A DNA stretch of 64,000 nucleotides from Actinoplanes oryzae (GCF_030757795.1 NZ_JAUQWH010000016.1:1-64000), one strand, 5' to 3'. Positions 50,523 to 59,877 are shown, numbered from the stretch's first letter. Notes: generated by a model not told the origin, from the sequence alone. Translations and numbers: made by a program.

Positions 50523-51635
50523 TCAGCTCTGGGCGAGGGCGACGTGCACGTCGGTGTGCGGGATGCCGGTGGCCTCGGCGACGCCGGCGTTCGTCACCAG
50601 GCCGCGGTGGGTGTTGAGGCCGGCGGCGAGGCTGCGGTCCGCGGTCATGGCGGCGCTCAGCCCTTCGCCGGCGAGGGCGAGGGCGTAGGGCAGGGTGACG
50701 TTGGTCAGGGCCATGGTGGAGGTCCGGGCGACCGCTCCGGGCATGTTGGCCACGCAGTAGAAGACGGAGTCGTGGACCCGGTAGGTGGGGTCGTCGTGGG
50801 TGGTGGGCCGGGAGTCGGCGAAGCAGCCGCCCTGGTCGATGGCGATGTCGACCAGGACCGAGCCGGGCCGCATGCGCTTGACGAGGTCGTTGCCGACCAG
50901 GGTCGGGGCCTTGGCGCCGGGGATGAGCACGGCACCGATGACCAGGTCGGCGGCGACGACGGCTTGCTCGATCTCGTACGAGCTGCTGGTGACGGTCCGC
51001 ACCGCGCCGCGGAAGAGGCGGTCGATCTCGCGCAGGCGGTCGACGCTGAGATCGAGCACGGTGACGTCGGCCCCCATGCCGTGGGCGACGGTGGCGGCGT
51101 TGAGCCCGGAGACGCCGCCGCCGATGATCACGACGCGCGCCGGGGCGACGCCCGGGACGCCGCCCATCAGCACGCCGCGGCCGCCCTGCGCGCGCATGAG
51201 GGCCTGCGCCCCGACCTGTGGGGCGAGCCGGCCGGCGACCTCCGACATGGGGGCGAGCAGGGGCAGGGAGCCGTCGGGCTGCTGCACCGTCTCGTACGCC
51301 ACCCCGGTCACGCCCCGGGTCAGCAGCTCGTCGGTGAGGCGCTTGTCGGCGGCCAGATGCAGGTAGGTGAAGAGGATCTGGCCCTCGCGCATCCGGGCGT
51401 ACTCGGGCTCGATCGGCTCCTTGACCTTCATGACGAGGTCCGCGTCCGCCCACGCGTCGGACACGAGTCGGGCGCCGGCCGCGGCGTACTCGTCGTCGGT
51501 GATCAGTGAGCCGGCGCCGGCGCCGGCCTGGATCTGCACGTGGTGGCCTCGGCCGGTCAGCTCGCGGACCCCGGCGGGGGTGAGGGCGACGCGGTACTCG
51601 TGGTTCTTGATCTCGGTCGGGACGCCGATGCGCAT
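50523..51635 (-). CDS. ald: Alanine dehydrogenase
   Basis: A 370-residue NAD-dependent alanine dehydrogenase (L-alanine to pyruvate plus ammonia, reversible). Motifs: GVPTEIKNHEYRVALTPAG at the N terminus, catalytic lysine in VMKVKEP (~75), histidine in FTYLHLA (~96), NAD fold VVIIGGGVSGLNAA (~175) and NMPGAVARTSTMALTN. Start at ATG 51635 by homology. It is the last gene of the PaaX-led operon, 47 bp after the ABM gene, suggesting that the pathway yields alanine/pyruvate or consumes ammonia. Confidence 0.94.
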   Translation of the reverse strand: MRIGVPTEIKNHEYRVALTPAGVRELTGRGHHVQIQAGAGAGSLITDDEYAAAGARLVSDAWADADLVMKVKEPIEPEYARMREGQILFTYLHLAADKRLTDELLTRGVTGVAYETVQQPDGSLPLLAPMSEVAGRLAPQVGAQALMRAQGGRGVLMGGVPGVAPARVVIIGGGVSGLNAATVAHGMGADVTVLDLSVDRLREIDRLFRGAVRTVTSSSYEIEQAVVAADLVIGAVLIPGAKAPTLVGNDLVKRMRPGSVLVDIAIDQGGCFADSRPTTHDDPTYRVHDSVFYCVANMPGAVARTSTMALTNVTLPYALALAGEGLSAAMTADRSLAAGLNTHRGLVTNAGVAEATGIPHTDVHVALAQS

Positions 51636-51682
51636 GTCAGTCTCCGGGGCGACGGGGTTGATCAGGGGTGGGGTCGGACGGC

Positions 51683-51964
51683 TCAGAGGTCGAGGTCGGT
51701 GAACTGCGGGGGCGCGGACGCCGCGCCGCTGATGAAGCTGGTCCACTCGCGGGTGTGCGGCTGGGCCTTGTGCGCCTCGTGCTGGTCCTTGCTCGCCCAG
51801 ATCTCCAGCAGGCGCAGGTGGCCGGGCTCGCCGACCTTCCAGGACAGCTGGTATTCGAGGCAGCCGTCCTCGGCGAGTGACGCCTGCTGGAAGGTCTGCC
51901 CGGCCCGGTCGACGTCGTCGATGCGGGCCGGATCGACGGTGATGCCGCCGTGGACGATGATCAT
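51683..51964 (-). CDS. Antibiotic biosynthesis monooxygenase (ABM) domain protein
   Basis: A 93-residue ferredoxin-like-fold protein of the ABM/YgiN group: IIVHGGITVDPARIDDVDRA, EDGCLEYQLSWKVGEP, then LRLLEIWASKDQHEAHKAQP with the usual histidine near the dimer face. Members are cofactor-free monooxygenases or quinone/heme-related enzymes. In this operon it may oxidise or isomerise an aromatic or quinone-like intermediate. ATG 51964, 8 bp after the LLM gene. Confidence 0.85.
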   Translation of the reverse strand: MIIVHGGITVDPARIDDVDRAGQTFQQASLAEDGCLEYQLSWKVGEPGHLRLLEIWASKDQHEAHKAQPHTREWTSFISGAASAPPQFTDLDL

Positions 51965-51972
51965 GGTTCTCC

Positions 51973-52983
51973 TCAGGTGATGGGGAAGGCCCGGCGCAGC
52001 ACGGGCAGGACTTCCGCGCCCAGCAGGCGGAGCGCGGCGAGCGGGTCGGGGCCCATGGGCGGGCCGAACGAGATGTGGCGTACGCCCGCGTCGATGAGCT
52101 GGGCGCACTGGTCGATGACCTCGTCGACGCCGCCGACGATGCCGAGCTGGAGCATGGAGTCGGTGACCGAGGCGATGGCGTCGTCCTCGCGCCCGGCGAG
52201 CATCAGCTCCTGGGTGCGGGCGAACTCCGCCGGGTCGAGGCCGTTGGCGGCGAGCGCGTCGGTGGACAGCGAGCCGCTGTAGCGGGCGATGTGCCGGGCG
52301 AGCAGGTGCCGGGCGGTTGCGCGGTCGTCGGAGATCGACGCCCAGACGCAGGCCGCCACGTCGAGGTCCTCGATGCTGCGGCCGGTCTTGGCGGCGCCGG
52401 CCTTGAGCTGCTCGACGACGCCGTAGACGTGGCGCGGGGGCAGGCACAGCGGCAGGGCGCCGTCGGCGATGCGTCCGGTGAGGTCGAGCATCCGGGGTCC
52501 CATCGCCCCGATGTAGATCGGCGTCGGGTGCCAGAAGCGCGGCACCGCTTGCGATGTCCAGCCGGGCGCGACGCCGGGCACCCCGGCGGGACTGCGGCCG
52601 TTGACCAGCTCGCGGATGGCGAGGACTGCTTCCCTCGTACGGACGACGGGTTTGGCGGGCTCGATCCCCGCCCAGCGGAAGAAGACGTCGGAGCCCGCGC
52701 CGATGCCCAGCAGGAAGCGCCCGCCGGACAATTCCTGCAGGCCCGACGCGTACATGGCGATCTGGGCGGGGTGCAGCGACACCGGGTCGAGCACACCGGA
52801 GCCGAACTTGATCCGGGTGGTCTTCAGGGCCAGCGCGGCCAGCGTGACCAGGCCCGGTTCGCCGAGGATGTCGTTGCCGGTCCACACCTGGTCGAAGCCG
52901 GCCTCCTCGGCCACGAGCGCCTTGTCCACCACGGAGAGCACGCCGTGCCCGCCGACCCGGGCGCTGAACGTCACCGGTCTCAT
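51973..52983 (-). CDS. LLM-class (F420-type) flavin-dependent oxidoreductase
   Basis: A 336-residue luciferase-like monooxygenase-fold protein: VVDKALVAEEAGFDQVWTGN, FGSGVLDPVSLHPAQIAMYA and LSGGRFLLGIGAGSD are the marks of the F420-dependent, methylene-H4MPT-reductase-like branch. It probably uses F420 rather than FMN, a common preference in actinomycetes. Overlaps the TIGR04076 gene by 4 bp. Substrate unknown, presumably an intermediate of the pathway encoded by this operon. Confidence 0.88.
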   Translation of the reverse strand: MRPVTFSARVGGHGVLSVVDKALVAEEAGFDQVWTGNDILGEPGLVTLAALALKTTRIKFGSGVLDPVSLHPAQIAMYASGLQELSGGRFLLGIGAGSDVFFRWAGIEPAKPVVRTREAVLAIRELVNGRSPAGVPGVAPGWTSQAVPRFWHPTPIYIGAMGPRMLDLTGRIADGALPLCLPPRHVYGVVEQLKAGAAKTGRSIEDLDVAACVWASISDDRATARHLLARHIARYSGSLSTDALAANGLDPAEFARTQELMLAGREDDAIASVTDSMLQLGIVGGVDEVIDQCAQLIDAGVRHISFGPPMGPDPLAALRLLGAEVLPVLRRAFPIT

Positions 52984-53255
52984 GAGTCCTCCACGACGTG
53001 CAGCCGGATGTGCAGGTTCTCCGGCGGATCGGGGCAGGCCAGCAGCGGCCGGCTGCGCAGATAGGCGTCGGGCGAAGCAGCGTCGAGCCGGCCCAGCACC
53101 GCCGGAAGGATCGACGCGATCGCGAAGTAGCAGAACCGCTTGCCCTCGGGCACGGTAAGCCCGGTGGCGTCGAGGTCGAAATGGTCGCCGACCTCCAGGC
53201 CGCACGCCGAGTAGTTCATGTCCTCGACCGTGCAGCGCACCTTGAGCCCGGTCAC
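52980..53255 (-). CDS. TIGR04076-family protein (copy A)
   Basis: A 91-residue cysteine-containing protein: LKVRCTVEDMNYSACGLEVG, DLDATGLTVPEGKRFCYFA, then PLLACPDPPENLHIRL. The CG...VGD, FC and C-PD-ENL pattern is that of the uncharacterised TIGR04076 family, which I recall being found beside oxidoreductase genes. GTG 53255 overlaps the upstream copy B stop by 4 bp. Three conserved cysteines could bind metal or a cofactor. No function is established. Confidence 0.82.
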   Translation of the reverse strand: MTGLKVRCTVEDMNYSACGLEVGDHFDLDATGLTVPEGKRFCYFAIASILPAVLGRLDAASPDAYLRSRPLLACPDPPENLHIRLHVVEDS

Positions 53256-53533
53256 GGCAGGGCCTCCAGCCGCAGGATCACGTTCTCTCCTGCGTCCGGG
53301 CAGCACAGGAAGGGCTTGCGGATCAGCCAGTCGTCGGCGGGCAGCGGGTTCTGCCGCATGCCCAGCACGGGCAGCACGCCCATGAGCGCCAGCGGGCAGA
53401 ACGGCTTGCCGCCGGTCGACAGCCCGGTGGCGTCCACGTCGACGGCGTCGCCGACCTCGATCCCGCAGCGGGGCGCGTCGGCGCGCTCGACGACGATCCG
53501 CACGCGCTGGGTCGGCGGCAGCAGCTCAGCCAT
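53252..53533 (-). CDS. TIGR04076-family protein (copy B)
   Basis: A 93-residue paralogue of the next protein, with the same pattern: PRCGIEVGDAVDVDATGL, GKPFCPLALMGVLPVLG and LCCPDAGENVILRLE. The two copies are adjacent with a 4-bp overlap and are much diverged, so they may form a heteromer. Overlaps the SDR gene by 8 bp. Confidence 0.82.
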   Translation of the reverse strand: MAELLPPTQRVRIVVERADAPRCGIEVGDAVDVDATGLSTGGKPFCPLALMGVLPVLGMRQNPLPADDWLIRKPFLCCPDAGENVILRLEALP

Positions 53534-54185
53534 GGATCGGCTCCCCGCCGGTGACCCACAGCGTCTGCCCGGTCAGCGCGCCCAAGTTCACCAGCGTGTG
53601 CACGGCGTCGGCGACGTCGTCCGGGTCGGGGAAGTCCGGCAGCGCCAGGGTTTCGCGCAGCCGCTCGGCCAGCGCCTCCTGCTCGGGGCTCAGCTCCTCG
53701 CCCGGATCGGCGACCCGCCCCGGCGCGACGATGTTCGCCGTGATGCCGTGCCGGCCCTCCTCCAGCGCGAGGTAGCGGGTGAGCACGCTCGCCGCGGCCT
53801 TCGCCGCGCCGTAGGCTCCCCGGCCCGCGACCGGGCGCGCCATCAGCGCCCCGGAGAGGTAGACCACGCGACCCCACCCCGCGGACCGCATTCCGGGTAC
53901 GACCCGGGCGCACAGAGCCGCGTGCAACTGCACCGCCCCGAGGTGCGCCGCCAGGTCCGCCGGATCGATCGACGCGACCGGCGCGGGGGTGTGCAGCCGC
54001 GGATGGGCGGCGTTGACCAGCACCCCCACCGGTCCCAGCGACTGCTCGATGCCGGTGATGGCGCTGTCCACGTCGGCGAGGTCGGCCCGCGCCAGCACGG
54101 CGACCTGGAAGCCGGCGGCGGCGAGCCGGGAGGCCACCGCCTTCCCGATCGGCCCGGTGCCCCCGGCGACCACGGCGACGGTCAT
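53526..54185 (-). CDS. Short-chain dehydrogenase/reductase
   Basis: A 219-residue SDR: nucleotide motif [16 protein letters not shown], catalytic serine in [16 protein letters not shown] Tyr/Lys pair and a C-terminal [12 protein letters not shown]. Start ATG 54185 overlaps the ABC ATPase stop by 4 bp. The glycine motif TGPIGKA is a slightly atypical form of TGxxxGxG. It likely handles an alcohol or ketone made by the monooxygenases of the operon. Confidence 0.9.
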   Translation of the reverse strand: MTVAVVAGGTGPIGKAVASRLAAAGFQVAVLARADLADVDSAITGIEQSLGPVGVLVNAAHPRLHTPAPVASIDPADLAAHLGAVQLHAALCARVVPGMRSAGWGRVVYLSGALMARPVAGRGAYGAAKAAASVLTRYLALEEGRHGITANIVAPGRVADPGEELSPEQEALAERLRETLALPDFPDPDDVADAVHTLVNLGALTGQTLWVTGGEPIHG

Positions 54186-54952
54186 CGCAGCACCGCCGCC
54201 AGGAAGGCCCGGGTGCGCTCCTCGCGCGGCGCGCCGAGCACCTCCTCCGGCGTGCCCTGCTCGACGATGCGGCCGGCGTCCATGAACACCACCCGGTCGC
54301 TGACCTCGCGGGCGAAGCCCATCTCGTGGGTCACCACGACGACCGTGATCCCGCCCGTGACGGCGAGGTCCTTCATCACCGTGAGGACCTCGCCGACCAG
54401 CTCGGGGTCGAGCGCGCTGGTCGGCTCGTCGAAGAGCATCACCTGCGGCTTCATGGCCATGGCGCGGGCAATCGCGACGCGCTGCTGCTGCCCGCCGGAC
54501 AGCTTCGACGGGTACGAGCCCTCCTTGCCGGCCAGTCCGACGCGGGCGAGCAGCTCCCGGCCGTACTCCCGGGCCTTTCCGGGATCTTCGCGCTTGACCT
54601 TGATCGGGGCGAACGCGACGTTCTCCAGCGCCGTCATGTGCGGGAAGAGGTTGAACTGCTGGAAGACCATGCCGATGCCGAGGCGCTGGCGGCACGCCTC
54701 GGACTCGCGCAGCTCGTGCAGCCGCCCGCCGTGCTCGCGATAGCCGACCAGCTGGCCGTCGACCCGGATGCTGCCGGCGTGGATGTCCTCGAGGTGGTTC
54801 ATGGTGCGCAGCAGGGTGCTCTTGCCGGAGCCTGAAGGGCCGATGATGCACACCGTCTCGCCCCGGGACACCTGCAGGTCGATGTCGTGCAGCACCTGGT
54901 GGCTGCCGTACCACTTGTCGACGCTCCGCACGTCGATCATGACGTCAGTCAT
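54182..54952 (-). CDS. Amino-acid-type ABC transporter ATPase
   Basis: A 256-residue ATPase of the polar amino acid class (GlnQ/HisP): Walker [20 protein letters not shown]-loop [17 protein letters not shown], signature [16 protein letters not shown], Walker [16 protein letters not shown] and [11 protein letters not shown]. The start overlaps the permease stop by 4 bp. It energises the importer formed with 54949-55815 and 56997-57953. Confidence 0.94.
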   Translation of the reverse strand: MTDVMIDVRSVDKWYGSHQVLHDIDLQVSRGETVCIIGPSGSGKSTLLRTMNHLEDIHAGSIRVDGQLVGYREHGGRLHELRESEACRQRLGIGMVFQQFNLFPHMTALENVAFAPIKVKREDPGKAREYGRELLARVGLAGKEGSYPSKLSGGQQQRVAIARAMAMKPQVMLFDEPTSALDPELVGEVLTVMKDLAVTGGITVVVVTHEMGFAREVSDRVVFMDAGRIVEQGTPEEVLGAPREERTRAFLAAVLR

Positions 54953-55815
54953 CGCTCGGCGGCCCTCTTCTCCAGGAAGTACTGGGCGACGGACCAGAGG
55001 CCGATCACCAGCAGGTACCAGACGGTGGCCACGATCAGCATCTCGATCGTGCGGAAGTTGACGCCGGAGATGCCCTGCACCACGGTGAGCAGGTCGCCGC
55101 CGGCGATCACCGAGACGATGGCGGAGGCCTTGAGCATGCCGATCGACTCGTTGCCCAGCGGCGGGATGATCACCCGCAACGCCTGCGGCAGCACGATGTG
55201 CCGCAGCGTCTGGGCCCGGTTGAGCCCCAGCGCCTTGGCCGTCTCGTGCTGACCACGGCCGACGGCGAGCAGCCCGCTGCGCACGATCTCGGCCATGTAG
55301 CCCGAGCCGGCCAGCGACAGCCCGATCACCGAGGCCACGAACGGCGTCACCACGTGGCCGATCGGCGCCGACCACCACACCACGTCCGTGAACGGGATGC
55401 CCAGGGTCAGGTTCTTGAAGAACAGGCCCAGGTTGCCCACGAAGATGAGCAGCACGATCAGCGGCACGCCGCGGAAGAAGAACACCCACGCTGCGGCGAC
55501 TCCGGACAGCACCCGGCTCGGCGACATGCGCATCACGCCGATCACGACGGCCAGCGCGAGCGCCACGACCATGCCGATGACCGTCATCTCCAGGGTCAGG
55601 AGCAGACCCTTCAGGACGGTACGGGTGAACAGGTACTGCCCGACGACGGTCCACTCGAAGTTCGGGTTCGTGGCGAAGCTGTACGCCACGAGCAGCACCA
55701 GGGCGCCGACCGCGACCGCACCGATCAGGCGGCCCCAGTGGCGTACGGGCACCACGTCCCGCCGCGGCGCCGGACGCGAGGTCGCGGGGCTCACGGTCGC
55801 GGGTGCATCGGTCAT
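54949..55815 (-). CDS. Amino-acid-type ABC transporter permease
   Basis: A 288-residue permease of the HisM/GlnP type. A ~35-residue cytoplasmic lead precedes the helices. The family segments [40 protein letters not shown] and EAA-loop [20 protein letters not shown] are all there. A single permease implies a homodimeric channel. Overlaps the monooxygenase gene by 4 bp and the ATPase gene by 4 bp. Confidence 0.94.
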   Translation of the reverse strand: MTDAPATVSPATSRPAPRRDVVPVRHWGRLIGAVAVGALVLLVAYSFATNPNFEWTVVGQYLFTRTVLKGLLLTLEMTVIGMVVALALAVVIGVMRMSPSRVLSGVAAAWVFFFRGVPLIVLLIFVGNLGLFFKNLTLGIPFTDVVWWSAPIGHVVTPFVASVIGLSLAGSGYMAEIVRSGLLAVGRGQHETAKALGLNRAQTLRHIVLPQALRVIIPPLGNESIGMLKASAIVSVIAGGDLLTVVQGISGVNFRTIEMLIVATVWYLLVIGLWSVAQYFLEKRAAER

Positions 55816-56969
55816 CGCGCCGCCCCCACCGGTTCGCCGCCCGGGAAGCCCGCCGACAGCAGCGCCTGGCCCACCGACGTCCACCGGCTGCGCCACGTCG
55901 AGGCGTGCGCGGAGACGCCGGTGCTGTCGCGCACCAGCCGCTCGAACGGGAACTTCTCGTAGATCACCTGCGCGCCGAGGATCTCGCCGCAGCGGTCGAG
56001 CACGACCCGGGTGAACTCCTGCGCCATCGGGGCGTCGCCGCGGGCCATCGTCACGTCGTCCGGCACGGCGCCCGCGGTGAAGATCTGCTCGTCGATCGCG
56101 CGCATGCCGTCGAGCACCAGCGCGCGGGCCGCCCGGACGTAGGAGCCGGCCTCGCCCAGCAGGGTCAGCTGCCGGTCGGTGGGCTTGCGGTCGCGCAGGT
56201 GGCTGGTGGCCAGGTCGACCGCGTGCTGGGCGATGCCGACCGAGATGCCCGCCATGCTGTAGAAGGGCAGCTCGACGTGCTTGTTGAGCGGGTCGGCCGT
56301 GGCGTCCGGGGCGAAGAAGCGGTCGAAGGCGTGGTCGCGTGGCACGAACACGTCGGTGACCGTGTAGCCCTGGCTGCCGGAGCCGCGCAGGCCGATGGTG
56401 TGCCAGTCGTCGAGGAGCTCGACCCGGTCGGCGGGCAGCCACACCCCGAGGGTGAGCACGCTGCCGTCGGGCTTGCGCACCGGCTCGCCGTCGCGCTGCA
56501 CCTCGACGCCGGCCACGATGCGGTCGGCGGCGCGGATGCCGCTGCCGAAGCCCCAGCGGCCGGTGACCCGGTAGCCGCCGGGGACCTCGACGGCCTTGCC
56601 CTTCGGGTGGAACGAGCCGCAGGTCGGCAGGTCCAGCTCCGGGTAGAGCTCGGCGAACGCGGCGTCGCCCAGGCGACCGGCGTAGAAGCCGGTGGCGGCG
56701 AGCACGCAGACGTTCCAGGCGATGCCGGCGTCCACGGTGGCGACCGCCTCGACCATCCGGGTCTGGTCGGTGAGGCTCATCTGCGGCCCGCCGCGGCGCG
56801 CCGGGAAACCGACGCGGTACGCCCCGGCGGTGCGCAGCGCCTCGCGCATCCGGTCGGTCAGATATCCCTGGGCCTCGGTGGCGTCGGCCTCCTCGCGCAC
56901 GACCGGAAGCAGGGCGTGCACGTTGGCGAGGATGTCGGCGGCGGTGAGGGACACGGTGGACGCAACCAT
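55812..56969 (-). CDS. Acyl-CoA-dehydrogenase-fold flavin monooxygenase (HsaA/DszC-like)
   Basis: A 385-residue protein with the acyl-CoA dehydrogenase fold. The [20 protein letters not shown] segment, [30 protein letters not shown] and [14 protein letters not shown] are typical of oxygenase subunits of two-component flavin monooxygenases (HsaA, HpaH, DszC) rather than true dehydrogenases. The flavin reductase at 58362 would feed it. It is embedded between the transporter's binding protein and permease genes, so its substrate is most likely the imported compound. Confidence 0.87.
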   Translation of the reverse strand: MVASTVSLTAADILANVHALLPVVREEADATEAQGYLTDRMREALRTAGAYRVGFPARRGGPQMSLTDQTRMVEAVATVDAGIAWNVCVLAATGFYAGRLGDAAFAELYPELDLPTCGSFHPKGKAVEVPGGYRVTGRWGFGSGIRAADRIVAGVEVQRDGEPVRKPDGSVLTLGVWLPADRVELLDDWHTIGLRGSGSQGYTVTDVFVPRDHAFDRFFAPDATADPLNKHVELPFYSMAGISVGIAQHAVDLATSHLRDRKPTDRQLTLLGEAGSYVRAARALVLDGMRAIDEQIFTAGAVPDDVTMARGDAPMAQEFTRVVLDRCGEILGAQVIYEKFPFERLVRDSTGVSAHASTWRSRWTSVGQALLSAGFPGGEPVGAAR

Positions 56970-56996
56970 GGGAACTCCGTTCGAGGGGAGGAGGGG

Positions 56997-57953
56997 TCAG
57001 GCCTTGGCGCCGATCGCGGTCTTGCTGACCGGGTTGGCGACGACCTCGGCGGCGGTGATGGCGGCCGACTGCAGGTCGTACTTGGCCATGATCTGGGCGT
57101 ACGTGCCGTCGGCGACGAGCTTCTGCATCGCGCCGAGCAGCGCCTTGGTCAGGCCGGGCTGGCTCTTGCCGACGGCGATGGTGGTGTACTGCGGCTCGAA
57201 CTCGCTCGCGGGCACCTCGGCCACGCCGAACGTCGAGCCGCTCTGCTTCACGACGGCCTGCTGGCTGGTGGTGGAGTCCATCCAGGCGTCGATGGTGCCG
57301 GCCTTGACCGCGCTGATCGCGGCCGTGGCGCCCTGGTACTCGGCGGGCTGGATCGGGTTGCCCGCGCAGGAGGCGTCGCTGACCTTCTTGATGGTGTCGC
57401 CCTGGATCGAGCCGACCGGGATGCCGATCTTCTTGCCGCACATGCTCGCCAGCCCGGTCACGCCGGACGTCTGGTCGGAGAGCATGAGCAGCGCCATCGT
57501 CGACTTGTAGAACGGCACGAGGTCGACCACGCTCTGCTCGCGCTCGGCGGTGGCCGAGACCTGGCCGAAGAGGGCGTCCACCGAGCCGGACTGCACGCCG
57601 GGCAGCTGGGCGGGCCACTGCATGTTCTTCCACGTGACCGAGACGCCCAGCAGGGGCGCGATGGCCGCGGCCAGGTCGGGGGCGACGCCCACCGGCGTGG
57701 AGGTGTCGGTGGTGGTGACGCTGATGACCGGCGGGGTCTCCCAGAGCGCGCCGAAGCTGATCTGCTTGGCCGACTTGATGGCGTCGGGCAGGTCGGCGGC
57801 GAGCGTGCTGTCCGTGGTGGCGGACGGGTTCGCCGCCGCGGGGGCGCTGCCGGCCGTGCCGGTGGTGGGGTCGGAACAGCCCGCGAGCACCGCGGTGAGG
57901 GCAAGCAGGGAGATCGGCGCGGCCAGGGCCGGGCGCAGGCTACGGAGAAACAT
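56997..57953 (-). CDS. Amino-acid-type ABC transporter substrate-binding lipoprotein
   Basis: A 318-residue periplasmic-binding-protein type 3 (family 3) lipoprotein. The signal peptide ends in the lipobox LTAVLAGC. The mature part has VGVAPDLAAAIAPLLGVSVT, MCGKKIGIPVGSIQGDTI and AISAVKAGTIDAWMDSTT, as for polar amino acid binding proteins. Start at ATG 57953; ATG 57965 is a close alternative. It captures the substrate for the ATPase/permease pair downstream, split from them by the monooxygenase gene. Confidence 0.9.
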   Translation of the reverse strand: MFLRSLRPALAAPISLLALTAVLAGCSDPTTGTAGSAPAAANPSATTDSTLAADLPDAIKSAKQISFGALWETPPVISVTTTDTSTPVGVAPDLAAAIAPLLGVSVTWKNMQWPAQLPGVQSGSVDALFGQVSATAEREQSVVDLVPFYKSTMALLMLSDQTSGVTGLASMCGKKIGIPVGSIQGDTIKKVSDASCAGNPIQPAEYQGATAAISAVKAGTIDAWMDSTTSQQAVVKQSGSTFGVAEVPASEFEPQYTTIAVGKSQPGLTKALLGAMQKLVADGTYAQIMAKYDLQSAAITAAEVVANPVSKTAIGAKA

Positions 57954-58035
57954 GGGGAGTCCCATCGCTAGATATCTCGTGATAAATGCGGCCTCGTCGG
58001 GGTGGCTCGACCCGGCTGTCGGAGGGGTGCGGGTG

Positions 58036-58365
58036 TCAGGAAGCGGTGGTGAGGATGAGGGCGCAGCCCTCGGCATGGCAGGCCGCGGCGACAGCCTCGG
58101 TGCTGTGCGCCGCGTCCAGGACGATCGCGGTGTACTCGTGCCCGTAGTGGTCGATGAAATAGGCGGCGTCCTCGGCGCGGGTGAAGTCCTCGCCGTAGCG
58201 GGGCCGCAGCCGGGCCAGCCGCCGGGCCGGCTCGACGCCGGCGTCGCGCAGGATCTCGGCGACCCCGTCCAGCAGCGCCGCCGGGGCGGGCATCCCGACC
58301 GCGATGCCGAGCCGCCGGCCGGTGGGCCGGTGCGCCGCGCGCACCCGGTCGAGCACCCCGGTCAT
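58036..58365 (-). CDS. Conserved hypothetical protein of the PaaX operon
   Basis: A 109-residue protein not recognised: TGRRLGIAVGMPAPAALLDG, AEILRDAGVEPARRLARL, then AYFIDHYGHEYTAIVLDAAH and a C-terminal CHAEGCALILTTAS. Histidine- and cysteine-containing segments near the end could bind metal. ATG 58365 overlaps the flavin reductase stop by 4 bp, so it is translationally coupled to it and probably acts in the same pathway. Confidence 0.65.
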   Translation of the reverse strand: MTGVLDRVRAAHRPTGRRLGIAVGMPAPAALLDGVAEILRDAGVEPARRLARLRPRYGEDFTRAEDAAYFIDHYGHEYTAIVLDAAHSTEAVAAACHAEGCALILTTAS

Positions 58366-58862
58366 GCCGCGTCCAGCCTGCGGAAGCCCGAGCCGTGGAA
58401 GATCAGCGGCTCGCGGGTGTGGTCCTCGCGCAGCTCGTGCACCTCGAGCATGACCACGTGGTGGTCGCCCGCGGGCACCTCGGCGAAGACCGAGCAGTCC
58501 AGCCACAGCGGCGCTCCGGCGAAGAACAGCGCGCCCTGGCTGGTCCGCTCGATCGGCTCGTCGCCGAAGCGGGCGGCGCTGTCCTTGCCGGCCAGGCGCC
58601 GGCACAGGGCGGCCTGGTCGGCGCCGAGCAGCGAGATCCCGATCCGGGGCCGGTTGCGCAGCCGCGGCCAGGTCGCCGACTCGTTGCGGACGGAGAAGAG
58701 CACCAGCGGCGGGTCGAGCGAGACGCCGACGGTGAACGAGGACGCCACCATGGCGGTGGGCTGCCCGCCGGCGTCGGCGGCGAGGGCCACCACGCCGGAG
58801 GGGAAGCGGGCGAAGGCGGACCGGATCAGGTCGGGGTCGCGTCGGTGGGCGGTGAGGGTCAT
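58362..58862 (-). CDS. Flavin reductase (HpaC-like), copy 2
   Basis: A 166-residue flavin reductase: FPSGVVALAADAGGQPTAMV, VGVSLDPPLVLFSV, SATWPRLRNRPRIGISLLG and PAGDHHVVMLEVHEL. It is a clear paralogue of the protein at 15526-16032. It would provide reduced flavin for the monooxygenase at 55812. ATG 58862 overlaps the PaaX-like gene by 4 bp and the downstream gene by 4 bp. Confidence 0.92.
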   Translation of the reverse strand: MTLTAHRRDPDLIRSAFARFPSGVVALAADAGGQPTAMVASSFTVGVSLDPPLVLFSVRNESATWPRLRNRPRIGISLLGADQAALCRRLAGKDSAARFGDEPIERTSQGALFFAGAPLWLDCSVFAEVPAGDHHVVMLEVHELREDHTREPLIFHGSGFRRLDAA

Positions 58863-59758
58863 CCGGCACCTCCTCGGGCCGTGCCGGGCGGGTCCGGCCG
58901 GCGCTGGCCGGTGACCTGCTCGACGTAGGCGTGGGCGTGCGGCGCGACGCGGTCGCGCAGCTCGGTGAAGACGGGGATGCTGCGCCGGGCCGGCCAGTCG
59001 TCGCTGAGCAGCCAGCCGGGCAGGCCCGGGTCGAGGTAGGGGATCGGGCGCCAGGCGTCCATGCCGCGGATGTACGTGGCGAAGGCCCGGTGCCCGTCGG
59101 GCCGGGGCCCGAGGGCCTCGACCGCCGCGGCGTGCGCGGCCAGGAAGTCGTCGTGCAGGGCCCGGATGGCGTCCAGGTCCCACCAGAGGGCCACGGCGAC
59201 CTGCGGCGGCTTGTCGCCGCGGATCTCGTTGGCGAGGAACACGGTGGCCCGGGCATTGAGGCCGAGGTCGGCGAGGATCTCCTGGACCTCGTCGACCAGG
59301 TAGCCGGGGCAGATCCAGAGCGCCGGGGACACGTTGCCGCAGCCGATCCAGGAGAGCCGGCGGCGCAGCTGGTGGCGCAGGTCGCGCTGCTCCTCGGGCA
59401 CCGAGTAGGCGATCAGGCACCAGCGGTCGTCGTCGTCCATGAAGCGCGGGGCGTAGATGCGCTGGTCGGCACGGGCCAGCATCGGCCGGGCCGCCTCGGT
59501 CAGCTGGTAGCCCTGGGTCCGCCCGCGGGCGGCCGGCTCCAGCAGGCCCTTGGCCTTGATCCGGGTGAGGGCGTTGCGGGCCCGGGCGTCGGAGACGTCG
59601 AGCGCCCGCATGAGCGTGATCAGGTCGGCCACCGCGATCCAGCCGCCGAGGCGGCGCAGCGACATGCCGATGATCGTCCGGAGCAGGGAGGTGGCGCTGC
59701 CGGGCGACCAGTCCATGTCGTCGGGGAGCTTTGCCTGAGCTGTGTCTTCGCTGGTCAC
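58859..59758 (-). CDS. PaaX-family transcriptional repressor
   Basis: A 299-residue PaaX-like regulator: N-terminal winged helix (SLLRTIIGMSLRRLGGWIAV, SDARARNALTRIKAKGLLE), then the PaaX central domain (YAPRFMDDDDRWCLIAYSVP, LRRRLSWIGCGNVSPALWIC). PaaX represses the phenylacetate pathway in E. coli in response to phenylacetyl-CoA; actinobacterial relatives control various catabolic operons. GTG 59758 is set by an excellent AGGAGGTGGC just upstream. It is the first gene of the 13-gene minus-strand operon and probably represses it and the divergent transporter. Confidence 0.9.
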   Translation of the reverse strand: MTSEDTAQAKLPDDMDWSPGSATSLLRTIIGMSLRRLGGWIAVADLITLMRALDVSDARARNALTRIKAKGLLEPAARGRTQGYQLTEAARPMLARADQRIYAPRFMDDDDRWCLIAYSVPEEQRDLRHQLRRRLSWIGCGNVSPALWICPGYLVDEVQEILADLGLNARATVFLANEIRGDKPPQVAVALWWDLDAIRALHDDFLAAHAAAVEALGPRPDGHRAFATYIRGMDAWRPIPYLDPGLPGWLLSDDWPARRSIPVFTELRDRVAPHAHAYVEQVTGQRRPDPPGTARGGAG

Positions 59759-59877
59759 GCCACCTCCTCGGCCTCGTTGGTGACGGAGCTTATATCGACA
59801 TCGTGACGACCGTGAAGAAGGCGATAGGTTAATTCGAGATTTCTCCACGCTGTGGCGCCCCCGCGTTTGTGTCGGCC

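Noticed and set aside
55812-56969. True acyl-CoA dehydrogenase
   Set aside because: Sequence pattern and the co-encoded flavin reductase fit the oxygenase component of a two-component monooxygenase better; no CoA-ligase or hydratase is nearby.
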